From contig CAYUSP010000004.1 of assembly GCA_964447405.1 (NCBI GenBank), positions 186,001 to 250,000 of the forward strand: DNA of 64,000 nucleotides, in the 5' to 3' direction. This DNA comes from JALNZF01 sp964447405 (lineage in GTDB: Bacteria > Nitrospirota > UBA9217). Made by a program: the position numbers and the translations under genes. The stretch's first letter is position 1. Each line of letters starts with the position of its first letter. The notes under the pieces are model-generated. The model searched no databases, was not told the origin of the DNA, and worked only from the letters and a program-made list of their open reading frames with translations. This document shows, in pieces, positions 41,970-51,362 of this stretch.

Positions 41970-42878
41970 TTACTTCCCGGTTGTACCTTTCACGGTTTCC
42001 GTCAGCGATTCCTTGATCGCGCCCGGAGCGCTCATGATAGACATGAAGCTGTTGCTCCCCATCATGCTGAGGTCGGGAAAACTGATCGCGATGCGGAACC
42101 GCGCAAAGAGATGGTAGACCTTGTTCCCTGACACCAGGACCTCATACGGAAGATGGGCGGTCGACTTGATGTCACCAAAATCGATGTAGTCCATGATGTA
42201 CTTGTCCGCTCCATTCCCCTTGGCCAGGGAGACTCCGAATACGGCCTCCTCCTTGCCGGGGATGTCAACGCGGTACACCTTGGTAACACCTGCCTTCCCA
42301 GCAGCCAGACCTGCTTCGACGGCAATCAGTGCTTCCTGATAGGTCTTAAACTCTGCGAGCTCGTGTTTTCCGAGGCTGTCGAACTTTTCCATGCCAAAGG
42401 TATAATTGTACTTTTTCAGGTCCTTTTCCGACAGGCCCTTTTCAGATCCAAAATCCTTCTGCTTGCCCAGAGCTGATTCCAGCTTCGCCTTTACCTCTTC
42501 CAGTTTGCCCTGCATCCGGTACGCTGCTGCCCAGTAAGGTGGATTCGTATAGGATACCTGCACCTTGTCTTTCACTTTCGTGATCGCCACGCGCATAGCC
42601 GCACCATACCCTCCAAAATCGCTCTTGGCGGCATTCGCTTTCAGGACATCGTTCGTGATTGCAATCACCACGGCATTTGCATAGGGCGAGTAACTGCCGA
42701 CGACCTCAAAACCCTGTGCCTGCAATGCCGTCTTCGCTGCGGCAACCGCCTTTTCCTGGTCTGTCTGTTGTGAATCTGCACCGAGCACAAAGGGTTTTAA
42801 CATCTCAGCACTTGCTGACGATGCAGCAACGAGCATTGTGCTTACGAGAATACCCAGTATGAACGTACGTTGTTTCAT
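41970..42878 (-). CDS. Secreted protein, possibly DUF302-like
   Basis: 302 residues; the ATG at 42878 is preferred since AAAGGAG lies 6 nt upstream. Signal peptide ends near SSASA (about 25). The N-terminal part contains a repeated-looking alpha/beta pattern (TALQAQGFEVVGSYSPYANAVVI) that resembles DUF302, and a later block (VSLAKGNGADKYIMDYIDFGDIKSTAHLPYEV) that is beta-rich. The C-terminus is Ser/Met-rich. Probably periplasmic; function unknown. Confidence 0.65.
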   Translation of the reverse strand: MKQRTFILGILVSTMLVAASSASAEMLKPFVLGADSQQTDQEKAVAAAKTALQAQGFEVVGSYSPYANAVVIAITNDVLKANAAKSDFGGYGAAMRVAITKVKDKVQVSYTNPPYWAAAYRMQGKLEEVKAKLESALGKQKDFGSEKGLSEKDLKKYNYTFGMEKFDSLGKHELAEFKTYQEALIAVEAGLAAGKAGVTKVYRVDIPGKEEAVFGVSLAKGNGADKYIMDYIDFGDIKSTAHLPYEVLVSGNKVYHLFARFRIAISFPDLSMMGSNSFMSIMSAPGAIKESLTETVKGTTGK

Positions 42879-43120
42879 GGACATCTCCTTTTGTTGATGT
42901 GGGATTATACGGACCTTCAGGTGGTAAGAATTGACCACTGAACTCCGTATACCATGAAACTATCAAAAGCACGCCACATAGTCAACAAGATTCGCAACTT
43001 ATTAATCAACGATGGGCAGGCCAGCGGGACACAACAGATCATGAACTGAAGATAACTCCTGCACCCGCAGTTGACTTATATCGGCAGCGCGAAAGCAGCA
43101 CAGTGCCAGATTCGCAGAGA

Positions 43121-46015
43121 TCACAGCTGCAGCGGCGTAAAGAGGCCAGTCGTGAGTGTCCCTCTCCCTTGCCGCGGCTCGTCCAACGCCTGCGCATAGC
43201 CTATCCTCCAGGTAATTGGCATTGCGTAAAAGGTTACAAGATCAACCTTCAGCTCGATGCCTACCGAGCGCTTGAGGTCCGAAGTGGAGAATGTGCCGTC
43301 CCAGGCATTGCCTGCTTCGACAAAAACCGCACCATGGGTTTTTTTCATAAAGACCGGCTTGGAATCCCATCCATGCTCCACGTTCCTGATAGGAAAACGG
43401 TATTCCAGCATCGCGAGGCCCGCCTTTTGTCCACGGACTGAGTTCGTGGGATATCCGCGTAAATAAACGTTCGGCGAATTGATGAAGATGCCCACATCTC
43501 CGGGGTTGTAACCACCGATCTGAAATACCCTCTGGGCTGCGGGGATCGAATCGCCGTTCGAGGTTCCAACAAAGGCTCTTGCCAGGAGTACGTGATGGTT
43601 TTTCGGAAGATCAATGAATTCGTGCCAATCAGCCGTGAACTTGTAGTATGCGTAATCGCTTCCGAGCGATTTATCGAACCGCTCGTATCCGAGCGCGAAT
43701 GCACGCCCGTTCTCCTGGCTGGCTGAATATCCGTACTTCCGGGAGTTGTTGAAAAGGTAGGACGCATACCCGGACGCGAACGTCCCCTCAGAAGGCATTG
43801 GCCCGTTGTACCCGGCCCAGGGGGTCAGGTCTGTCAGGTGGGACGATTCCTTGCGCCGGTATCCGATGGTCAATTGCTGCTGCATCGCGGTCTTCATAAC
43901 CGGTATAGCCACAGACAGGTCGTAGGACCTGTTGCGTTCAACGTAGTCCCTCGTTCCCGTGGGGTCCGAAAGAAGTCCGCCATAGGTGGCGTACATATCG
44001 GATGCCTGAACATGCAGCGTAGGATAAAGCCCATCGTAGAAATAATTGACCAAGTACCCCGCGCGCTTAAGCTTCGAACCGTATGCCACAGTCCCATCAT
44101 AGCGGTGACGCTGGACTACGTCGTGGCCGGAAGTGGTAAAACCGACAAAGGTGCCCTCTTCCGTGCCGGTTATGATCGCCGGAATCCAGTAGTGGGGAAG
44201 GATGGTCGAGACCGGGCTGTAGGGCCGCGTCGCGGACACTGACGATGCTACCTCAGGGAGCATTGCCGGATAAGGATCGATGAACGGTTCAGCAGGTTTC
44301 CTGGTAGAGGCGTCAATGGCAATAGTGTGGATGTCATATCCTATTGAGGAGTAGGAAGCGAATGCAAGCGTTTTGTTGTCCGGCGAAGGCGAAGGCTGCA
44401 AAGCGCCGCCCAGGACATTCGTTACCTGGATGATCTCTCCTTTTCCCAGCTCATAGGCGTACAGATTGTTCACACCTGTGCGATTCGAGGCGAAGTAGAT
44501 ACTATTGCCGTCAGGACTCCATGCCGGATCGAAATCATTTGCGCGGTCATGCGACAGCTCAGCCATCTTTTTCCCCTGTGCGTCAAGGACCCAGATATCG
44601 GCATATCCTTCCGGAGTGGCAACGCTCGCCGCTATCTTTGATCCATCAGGGCTGAAACGTGGGGTAGCGTACTGGTTCGTACTTTCCTCCGTTAATAACA
44701 TGACATCATTCTCCTGCGCCGGGAACGTCCGGTCCGGGCTGATGTTCATCGATGCGAGCCGCGTTTTGGACAATCTGTTCATAACGAACAAGAGCTTTGC
44801 GCCATCCGGAGAAGGATGCGGGTCCCGCGCACGCAGCCCTCTGGTCAGCCGCTCTTCCGTTCTTTTTTTCAGGTCATAATAATAGAGGTCGTTAAACTGA
44901 TTTGTATTTCGCCAGAAATCCAGCTTTGAATAATAGAGCCGGCTGCCATCAGGGCTCCACGACAAGCTTCCGTCTGCATAGGCATTCTCAACAAGCTTCC
45001 GAACGTCTGTGCCATCAGCGTTCATTATATAGATACCCGGAAACTCATCTGCATTCGAAACGGTGTATGCTATCTTTGTGCCATCGGGTGAAAAGGACGG
45101 GTTGGCGTTCGCATAGCCCCTTCGTGTGAGTGAGAAGGAAGCGGTAATCCCCTTTGCAGCTATCTCGTCACGCTGTTTTCTGTATTTCACTTCGAGCGAT
45201 TGCTTCCATTCCCCCCACAGCTCTTCATAGGATTTGTTCAGCACCCGCTCGCCCGTCGCATTCACCAGAAAGGGAACGATTCTGCCGCTGTACTCCACAC
45301 TGATGTCAGCGACCTTGTCCCTGCCGTATGTATCGGACAGGTAATGGATGAATGATTCGCCAAAGATATACGGCGTGCCCATGCCGGGCCATTCGGTGAC
45401 GAAGTAGGTCGACATGCGGTCGAGGGTGGGTAAGCGGTCTTCGAGCACGGCCATGCGCACGATCATGTCAGTACCAGGCACATACCCGTTGAAAAGCTGC
45501 CCCGCAGCCTCGTAATCAGCCAGGCCTTCTATCATCCAGGTCGGCTGGAACAGGGTGTAGTTCGGAAAGTAGACCCGGCCGGCGATCTTCTGCAGGATTG
45601 CAGCAGGGCCGTGAACCATGTCAATCTGGAGCACATGGGTATATTCGTGCGCGATCAGGACCCTCAAAAAATCAACAGGAAAGGCCGTCTGACCATGGGG
45701 ATACGCGGTCAGGAAGATGATATGATTGTAGGTCAGAAAATTCATTGTCGAGCCCATGCTGAAATCCGCCCTGTCCACGAAGACCAGATGGGTCTTTTCC
45801 CTGGGCTCCCATTTGATGCGCGGGACAAGGCGGGCATGTTCTTCTTCCGCGATGCGCGCTGCCCGCTGCGCAAGCTCTTCCTCTCCCTGATGATAGTGAA
45901 TCAGGAAGTGCGGCGTCTCGATGGTGATCCAGGTAAAAGCAGGGTCGAATTTGGCAGAGGCAGGTGCAGAGAAGAGTGCGGCGGCAAGTGCAATTCCGAT
46001 GAATATTCTATTCAT
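43121..46015 (-). CDS. Gluzincin peptidase-TolB propeller-BamA-like barrel fusion
   Basis: 964 residues with a signal peptide (ends near PASA). Residues about 25-270 form a zinc peptidase-like domain with HEYTH (123-127) and third ligand Glu163 in MIEGLADY. Residues about 300-600 form a TolB/WD40-like beta-propeller with repeated SPDG-x-K-I or W-SPDG units (NPSFSPDGTKIAY, DPAWSPDGNSIYFASN). The rest is a surface-antigen/BamA-like barrel ending with LRGYPTNS, AVFVEAGNAW and a terminal-strand-like stretch. It is likely to be outer-membrane anchored with the protease facing the periplasm. GGGGG precedes the ATG. Confidence 0.85.
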   Translation of the reverse strand: MNRIFIGIALAAALFSAPASAKFDPAFTWITIETPHFLIHYHQGEEELAQRAARIAEEEHARLVPRIKWEPREKTHLVFVDRADFSMGSTMNFLTYNHIIFLTAYPHGQTAFPVDFLRVLIAHEYTHVLQIDMVHGPAAILQKIAGRVYFPNYTLFQPTWMIEGLADYEAAGQLFNGYVPGTDMIVRMAVLEDRLPTLDRMSTYFVTEWPGMGTPYIFGESFIHYLSDTYGRDKVADISVEYSGRIVPFLVNATGERVLNKSYEELWGEWKQSLEVKYRKQRDEIAAKGITASFSLTRRGYANANPSFSPDGTKIAYTVSNADEFPGIYIMNADGTDVRKLVENAYADGSLSWSPDGSRLYYSKLDFWRNTNQFNDLYYYDLKKRTEERLTRGLRARDPHPSPDGAKLLFVMNRLSKTRLASMNISPDRTFPAQENDVMLLTEESTNQYATPRFSPDGSKIAASVATPEGYADIWVLDAQGKKMAELSHDRANDFDPAWSPDGNSIYFASNRTGVNNLYAYELGKGEIIQVTNVLGGALQPSPSPDNKTLAFASYSSIGYDIHTIAIDASTRKPAEPFIDPYPAMLPEVASSVSATRPYSPVSTILPHYWIPAIITGTEEGTFVGFTTSGHDVVQRHRYDGTVAYGSKLKRAGYLVNYFYDGLYPTLHVQASDMYATYGGLLSDPTGTRDYVERNRSYDLSVAIPVMKTAMQQQLTIGYRRKESSHLTDLTPWAGYNGPMPSEGTFASGYASYLFNNSRKYGYSASQENGRAFALGYERFDKSLGSDYAYYKFTADWHEFIDLPKNHHVLLARAFVGTSNGDSIPAAQRVFQIGGYNPGDVGIFINSPNVYLRGYPTNSVRGQKAGLAMLEYRFPIRNVEHGWDSKPVFMKKTHGAVFVEAGNAWDGTFSTSDLKRSVGIELKVDLVTFYAMPITWRIGYAQALDEPRQGRGTLTTGLFTPLQL

Positions 46016-46131
46016 TTTGCCCCCTTATTCGGCAGACAGAATAATACGAATGGATATTCATTTCAAGGAATATATTAACGGGCGTACTGTCAAACTGGCA
46101 GCCTCATGGCAACGCGATTCATCAAAACCAC

Positions 46132-46998
46132 CTAAAAAAGCCAGGCCATTCCGATATAACCTCGCAGGGTGACATGACGTGTAACGATCGGGCTGTCCGT
46201 GATACCGGGGCCATAAGCAGCAGCCTGGACACCCGCGAACGCGGTCCAGGACCTGTTGATAAGATAGAATCCCGTGACCCGTGCCTTTTCATTTATCGTT
46301 GCACGGCCGACATAGGCCGGCCTGTCCGGCGTCGCTTCTTCGGGTCGCACACCGTAGTAATAATCCACGAGCCGGGCGCTTTCCCATTCCAGGTCGATGC
46401 TGGGCACGAGCATAAAATCATGCCCGAACAACGACTGGCGGAGCATGATATGGCGCAACAGGACCAGTTGGACGGAATCGCCATTGCTGACATTGCCGAT
46501 GTCGTGGTTGTAATCCAGATGCAGAGAGTAGTTTGTCGGCGTTTTCCACTGAAACTTAACAACACCGTCAGTGGATGCCTGACGCCTCGCCACAACGTCA
46601 AAAGCCGTCACGTTGGGGTGGTTTTGAACACTCACCCCCACTTTCCTCCTGTGACCCTGCGTTTGCCACAACCACACGCCGGCCTCGCCTCCCCCTTTAT
46701 TGCTCACATAGAGCTGACCGTCGAACTCTATAAAAAAAAGAGGGGCCACCAGCCTGCCTCTATAGTGTGAGTTCTCAACGATCCCTTGGGCATAATTAAT
46801 CTCTCCCCCGAGATACCCGCGAAATCGATGATCCTTGACCAGCTCGGTCTCGGGCACGGCATCTGCAATGTTAATTTCCGTCGAATCACGCGCTGATGCT
46901 GCATATGCCGGAATAGAAATGTGCAGTATTGTAAGCGCTGATAAAACGGTCAGAAACAGATTTATTGATTGTCGCAGATTTTGAGTTTTCATCATCAT
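46132..46998 (-). CDS. MipA/OmpV-family outer membrane protein
   Basis: 288 residues with a signal peptide (ends near PAYA, about 33). The mature part is a transmembrane beta-barrel with alternating hydrophobic strands. The segment DYYYGVRPEEATPDRPAYVG (about 215-234) is the MipA/OmpV signature, and the chain ends with a terminal Phe (MAWLF). Members are scaffolds for murein enzymes or porin-like. Same strand as the peptidase-propeller-barrel gene, 116 bp upstream of it, so perhaps one transcription unit. Confidence 0.88.
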   Translation of the reverse strand: MMMKTQNLRQSINLFLTVLSALTILHISIPAYAASARDSTEINIADAVPETELVKDHRFRGYLGGEINYAQGIVENSHYRGRLVAPLFFIEFDGQLYVSNKGGGEAGVWLWQTQGHRRKVGVSVQNHPNVTAFDVVARRQASTDGVVKFQWKTPTNYSLHLDYNHDIGNVSNGDSVQLVLLRHIMLRQSLFGHDFMLVPSIDLEWESARLVDYYYGVRPEEATPDRPAYVGRATINEKARVTGFYLINRSWTAFAGVQAAAYGPGITDSPIVTRHVTLRGYIGMAWLF

Positions 46999-47122
46999 GA
47001 AAATAATGTCCTGTTCTCGAGTCGTTCAATATGGTCTATGAGCAACAATATACCCATTAATTCAGGTGTTGTCGTCCGCGCCTATACGAACGGACCACAA
47101 TTTTCCAAAATAAACGGCCATC

Positions 47123-48352
47123 CTATGCAGAATGTTCCCGGGGAAGGCGTTCTTTGAACTGGGAGGGGGTCATGCCTGTGTGTTTTTTGAACGCTGTATA
47201 GAAGGAGGACTTGGAATTGAATCCCGCATCCATTGCGATCCCGAGAATCGAGAACCGGTCCGATTCAGGCGAGATCAATGCTTTTTTCGTTTCCTCGACA
47301 CGATACATGTTCACAAAATCGAAAAAACTCTTATTGAGCTTCCCATTGATCACCTGCGAGAGGTGGTTGGGAGAGACATCGAGCATCTTGGACAGAATCG
47401 GGAGCGTCAGCCCCATTTCAAGATAGGGTCTCTCAGTTTCCATGAGCCGCGTGACCCTGGAGAGGATCGCATCCGCCTGTTCGTCACTGAGAGAAGACTT
47501 TGCATATTTCTCGGTTTCTTCGGGTCCTTCCAATCGAGTCGTCGGTGCCCTGGCAGGATCGACCCCGCTGTCCCCTGCTGGCGCAACAGCATCAGGAGGA
47601 AATAGTTCCGAGGTGGTGAATATCTTTGTCTGGCTGATGCCTTTATAACCCATAAAGTAAATGATGCCGACGACTACGAGGTTGTACAAATAGGCGGCTT
47701 GGAGAAATATGCCATAAACCGGCAACAGAAAAGTTACCAGAGCGAAAATGCCGAGCTGAACCATGAAAAGGATGAGAAGGTTCCTGAGCCAGCTGAGATT
47801 GATGCGGTCGATAGAAGAATAATTTTGCCTGATGCTGCGTGAATGGACCCTGAGAAGCCTGAGAGACAGAATGAAGTATCCGGCTATCTGTATGATGAAG
47901 ACGATGAGGACCGGATTAGCGAGGCCGGAGTAATTCTTGAACAGGCTTTGCAGCAGCCATTGTTTTCCCTTGATATCGGCTTTTAACAGGAAGAATGGTG
48001 CAAGGTAGACGGCAAAAATAACGGCTGGCATGAAGTGCACTGATAACTTAAATGGTTCGACGCGCTGCCAGGGTTCTGTCAGGGACTTAACATAATAATA
48101 GGCGAGCGGTCCATACGCAGCCATGAGCGGCCATTGGATCCCGATCAGGAAAGGATAGTGGAGATAATAGTAGGTGACCGACATGAACCCGTCAATAAGT
48201 CCGAAGGAGAATAGAAGAAGCAGCAGCGCAAGGAACCTGTTTGCAACACGGTTCCCGGTCTTTATCCGCGCAAGTACAAGGGCAAAGAACAACCCCTGCC
48301 CCGCGCCCACAAGGAGCAGGATGGAGATCAAGCTTATCGCAGGCGTCTTCAC
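47123..48352 (-). CDS. Seven-helix membrane AraC-family regulator
   Basis: 409 residues from a GTG start. Seven hydrophobic helices (about 5-245) are followed by a linker and an AraC-type DNA-binding domain (about 305-405) with two HTHs: LPILSKMLDVSPNHLSQVIN and FSILGIAMDAGFNSKSSFYT, then FKKHTGMTPSQFKE. This 7TM-AraC layout is known from Bacteroidetes and Proteobacteria; ligands are mostly unknown. Its targets could include the adjacent outer-membrane genes on the same strand, an inference from position. Confidence 0.87.
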   Translation of the reverse strand: MKTPAISLISILLLVGAGQGLFFALVLARIKTGNRVANRFLALLLLLFSFGLIDGFMSVTYYYLHYPFLIGIQWPLMAAYGPLAYYYVKSLTEPWQRVEPFKLSVHFMPAVIFAVYLAPFFLLKADIKGKQWLLQSLFKNYSGLANPVLIVFIIQIAGYFILSLRLLRVHSRSIRQNYSSIDRINLSWLRNLLILFMVQLGIFALVTFLLPVYGIFLQAAYLYNLVVVGIIYFMGYKGISQTKIFTTSELFPPDAVAPAGDSGVDPARAPTTRLEGPEETEKYAKSSLSDEQADAILSRVTRLMETERPYLEMGLTLPILSKMLDVSPNHLSQVINGKLNKSFFDFVNMYRVEETKKALISPESDRFSILGIAMDAGFNSKSSFYTAFKKHTGMTPSQFKERLPREHSA

Positions 48353-48417
48353 CGCTGGAAGCCTTCTTTCATGGATCCATCCTCGTCATTTCGTTTGACA
48401 ACATCGTATAAGCCGTT

Positions 48418-48503
48418 CTCACACAAAGATCACAAAGTCCACGGAGAATATACTGAACGATTATCACTTGTCTTTCTTTGTGCCTTTGTGCCTTCGTGTG
48501 AGG
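48418..48503. repeat. Inverted repeat, TCACACAAAGATCACAAAG family
   Basis: TCACACAAAGATCACAAAG with CCACGGAG words (from 48419) pairs imperfectly with CTTTGTGCCTTTGTGCCTTCGTGTGA words (48476-48501). Same family as 41751-41832. Confidence 0.6.
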
Positions 48504-48536
48504 ATATGATCTTCTTTTAACTGCAGCACATTTGAA

Positions 48537-49073
48537 TCATTTCCGTGCAACACTGCTCCCCGGTTTCAATTCAAGATACCATGCTGCAATGATCACGATC
48601 AGCAGCAGAAGCGCCACCTTCAGGCCCTGCAGGTCGAAATATCCCGATGTTACGTAATATCCCAGGACCCTCCATCGTCCGTCCCTGTCCGGCGTGAGCA
48701 TAATAGTTTCGGTTGCAGACTGCATATTCTGGAATGATGTTTTGAACCTTACAATGGCATTTTGTTCGTCATTCATTCCCGGCTGATTTGCAATCAAGCT
48801 AACGTTCACCACGGTTCTGGTTATGACCCCACCGAGAGGGTCGCGAACCAGGGGAACATTGCGGGTCCATCTCTTCTGCTTGACCGCTGACTGGAAAACA
48901 TCAGAAGCTTCCTGCCAGCTTGACGCATAGTCACCCCTGTCGATGATCGCGATCCACTGCTCAGCGGCCGTGACAGCGGCTTTCTCCGCATCGCTCTCCG
49001 ATGCCAGGCCAGGGTTGGACAGGAGTGCACAAGCGAGAGCGGGTCCAATGAATATATCCCGGATAAGTTTCAT
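48537..49073 (-). CDS. DUF4019-like periplasmic protein with C-terminal anchor
   Basis: About 178 residues from the ATG at 49073 (two other starts lie within six codons; no clear ribosome binding site). Signal peptide, then a domain with AAEQWIAIIDRGDYASSWQEA, WTRNVPLVRDPLGGVITR and GRWRVLGYYV, a pattern I recognise as DUF4019. A C-terminal membrane helix (about 148-165) ends in a short basic tail, which is not usual for this family. Function unknown. Confidence 0.72.
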   Translation of the reverse strand: MKLIRDIFIGPALACALLSNPGLASESDAEKAAVTAAEQWIAIIDRGDYASSWQEASDVFQSAVKQKRWTRNVPLVRDPLGGVITRTVVNVSLIANQPGMNDEQNAIVRFKTSFQNMQSATETIMLTPDRDGRWRVLGYYVTSGYFDLQGLKVALLLLIVIIAAWYLELKPGSSVARK

Positions 49074-49112
49074 TAACATTCTATTATGCAAGACTTTTGC
49101 TCTACGCGCTGT

Positions 49113-49523
49113 TTACGTTGGACCAACACGCCGCCTTTGCGCCAGATACCCCCCACCTATCCCGGCCGGAAGCATGCCAATGAAGCCGATGATTTCAAAC
49201 CAGAGCGGGGTGCCGCCTTCCCGGAAGATGGAAGCCATGATCATTCCGATGACCGCGACCGCGACTCCGTGCAGGATCTCCTCCCTTCCCGCCATTCTGC
49301 CGGCAATGTACCCGCCCAGGACAGTGCAGCCAAGTCCAATGATGAGCCCCAAGAGCAGGCCGCTCGTGCTCTTTATGCGGATCATGACCTCGGTTTCGGA
49401 AAGGCCTGTTGATACAAGCGCGCTTGCCAGAAGTGTCATAAGGAAAAGGGTCCCAACATTGTCCGCCACAGCCCCGACAAGCACAGCCTTGATCTTGATA
49501 TTGGCAAGTTTAGTCTTCAGCAC
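49113..49523 (-). CDS. Small integral membrane protein
   Basis: 136 residues from a GTG start with GGGGGAGGAC directly upstream. Four hydrophobic segments, Gly-rich helices (GLLLGLIIGLGCTVLGGYIAG), ending QRRRVGPT. Family not recognised; similar small four-helix proteins are common and uncharacterised. It lies 40 bp upstream of the DUF4019-like gene on the same strand. Confidence 0.65.
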   Translation of the reverse strand: MLKTKLANIKIKAVLVGAVADNVGTLFLMTLLASALVSTGLSETEVMIRIKSTSGLLLGLIIGLGCTVLGGYIAGRMAGREEILHGVAVAVIGMIMASIFREGGTPLWFEIIGFIGMLPAGIGGGYLAQRRRVGPT

Positions 49524-49592
49524 GTCCTCCCCCAGTCAGCACATCGCGATAGGTCGCACTTTATGATTCACTGCTTTTTTCGATCTTCCGAC

Positions 49593-49625
49593 AAAAAAAC
49601 CCCTTACCACAGTTCCGGCAAAGGG
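49593..49625 (-). terminator. Terminator of Cys-rich lipoprotein gene
   Basis: Minus strand: CCCTT-T-GCC, loop, GGT-AAGGG, then G and TTTTTTT. Confidence 0.75.
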
Positions 49626-49675
49626 CCTTCATGTCATGTTCAGAGAAACGGGTTGGATGCGTCAAGGCCACTATT

Positions 49676-50209
49676 TCATCTTGCGGCATCCTGTGGCACC
49701 AGCTGAGAATTGAATAAGTCAGTATACTGAATGAACTCCGTCGCGCATTGCGGACAACCGATGCAATGCCCCGAGCAAAAAACGCCTCCACAGCCCGAGC
49801 AGGAGTTGCCGCTACCCGCCGGGGCGACCACGGACACAGCGCAGTACTTGCCCGTACCGGAGGTAACACATGCCCAGGTTTCGCTGGTCACAATCATCCT
49901 ATTGGTTGTAGCAAAGGATATCCCTGTACAGTCGGAATTTGTATTGCACGCTTTCGTGCACATGGCATCCGTATTTTGGAAACTATAACTCCCCACGACC
50001 CTGTCATCCGCAGTTCCGACAATGAGACCGCTCTTGCACAAATTGTCCGGACAGGCGAGACCAGTTGTTAAATTGAATCGCGGACCGCATACAGTGCTGA
50101 GCGCAGCGGTCGCCGCCGGAGCACTGTCGCTGCTGCTGCCTCCTGTGCAGCCGACCATGGTAACAAACAAGAAGAGCGCAAGAATCACCACACCTGAAAT
50201 CTTTTTCAT
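49676..50209 (-). CDS. Cys-rich lipoprotein
   Basis: 177 residues with GGGAGGG upstream. Lipobox ending TMVGC (Cys21), then a Ser/Ala-rich linker. The mature chain has about 15 cysteines, with CTKACNTNSDC (about 84-94) and, near the end, CSGCGGVFCSGHCIGCPQC, which suggests several disulfides or metal sites outside the cell. No family recognised. The C-terminal motif CxGHCxGCPxC is unusual. Confidence 0.7.
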   Translation of the reverse strand: MKKISGVVILALFLFVTMVGCTGGSSSDSAPAATAALSTVCGPRFNLTTGLACPDNLCKSGLIVGTADDRVVGSYSFQNTDAMCTKACNTNSDCTGISFATTNRMIVTSETWACVTSGTGKYCAVSVVAPAGSGNSCSGCGGVFCSGHCIGCPQCATEFIQYTDLFNSQLVPQDAAR

Positions 50210-50598
50210 GGCATTCCCTCCCTCTCTTGCTGTGGATCGATCGGGCGAACCGGCGCCCTGCCACAGCGATTTAATCTGCTTATTCTCCGGATGCTCTCGT
50301 CCCCTTGAAACTTATAGTAGTGTATGGACAACAAATATCACATAAATGTACGAAAAGCAATATAGGTTTTTTTCCGGATAAGTCGGCTAACCACTGACCA
50401 ATGCAGATAGTCAGCTTGTTGGTTCATTCGAACGAAGTAAATTCCAGCTTCGTATCTGCGCCGGGATATACTATGCAAAAAGGACGTGCCATAAAAGGAA
50501 GTCTAACTAGGGTTTAATAAGTTGTCCAACAGTATGGACCTTATCCCGATAAATTTCTGAAGAACCTGGACAATCATATACTTCCTGCCCAAAAGACG
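50210..50598. other. Gene-free AT-rich gap
   Basis: Contains the leader of the Cys-rich lipoprotein gene. Short inverted words such as ACGAAG/CTTCGT near 50432-50452 are present. No gene or known RNA was found. Confidence 0.5.
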
Positions 50599-51114
50599 CT
50601 ACGCTTGCTGCTTGCCAAAAAACTGCTCCGCTGGACAGCCCAGTTCACGTTGTTTGCAGTAGGCGCAGGCTATCCGGGTCCGGACAAGATAATTGCCGCC
50701 GAACGACAGCGCCAGCAGCGCCGCAAGCATCAGCGCCGTGCCCCAGGAAAAACTCCGTATCAGGAGCGCGATGCCTCCGGCAAGCGGGATCAGCAGCACA
50801 AGCATATCAGGCAGCAATTCTTTCCACGAGATGCATTTGGATATAAACCGCTTCGGATCTCCCTGTTTGAACAGGAGCGGGGCAAGTTTGCCCCTGCCGA
50901 ATGCGCACCATCTGTCGAAGTAGTAGCAGTCAACACAACTCATCCTCATAACATGGATCTCATTGCCGAGGCAGTACAGCAGATAGAGCGCGGCCACAAT
51001 GGTCCCAAAGCCGGACAGTATGGCCACGCCCAGTGTATAGATCGAGACAGTCACCCCAAGTGCGATCAGAATCATTGATACGGGGAAATTCTCATATGTT
51101 TTTACAGGCTCCAT
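50599..51114 (-). CDS. Membrane protein with two Cys clusters
   Basis: 171 residues from an ATG with GGGAGG seven bases upstream. Two paired hydrophobic segments (about 14-50 and 103-140). Between them a cytosolic Cys set CVDCYYFDRWCAFGRGKL (about 59-76); at the C-terminus CAYCKQRELGC (about 151-161). Both could hold zinc or Fe-S. I recall similar proteins in Deltaproteobacteria and methanogens but cannot name the family. Confidence 0.65.
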   Translation of the reverse strand: MEPVKTYENFPVSMILIALGVTVSIYTLGVAILSGFGTIVAALYLLYCLGNEIHVMRMSCVDCYYFDRWCAFGRGKLAPLLFKQGDPKRFISKCISWKELLPDMLVLLIPLAGGIALLIRSFSWGTALMLAALLALSFGGNYLVRTRIACAYCKQRELGCPAEQFFGKQQA

Positions 51115-51175
51115 AAGCACCTCCCAATGTCTCCTGAACACCCAAATCCGGACAAGTCGGAACCAAAAAAGGCAT

Positions 51176-51288
51176 CTCGCACAAAGCCGCAAAGCGCGCA
51201 AAGAAAACCTTTAAGCCTATGGTTTAAAACCAAACACCTGAGCCTCTTTATTATGCCTTTCTTGGCGACTTTGCGGCTTTGCGCGAAA
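51176..51288. repeat. Inverted repeat, GCACAAAGCCGCAAAG family
   Basis: CGCACAAAGCCGCAAAGCG (51178 on) pairs imperfectly with CGACTTTGCGGCTTTGCGCG (51266-51285), with further inner palindromic words ACCTTTAAGC. The gap 51115-51362 has no gene. Confidence 0.65.
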
Positions 51289-51362
51289 ATATTCCCGTCA
51301 TTTTGCATAGAATTTTATTTCTTCAGTACCTATATTAAAATAAGCGCCAGGTGCATGATCCG

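Noticed and set aside
49561..49869. 102-codon minus-strand frame ending with a CRNCGKGFFCRK segment
   Set aside because: Overlaps the Cys-rich lipoprotein gene and its terminator; the zinc-finger-like end is made by the terminator hairpin.
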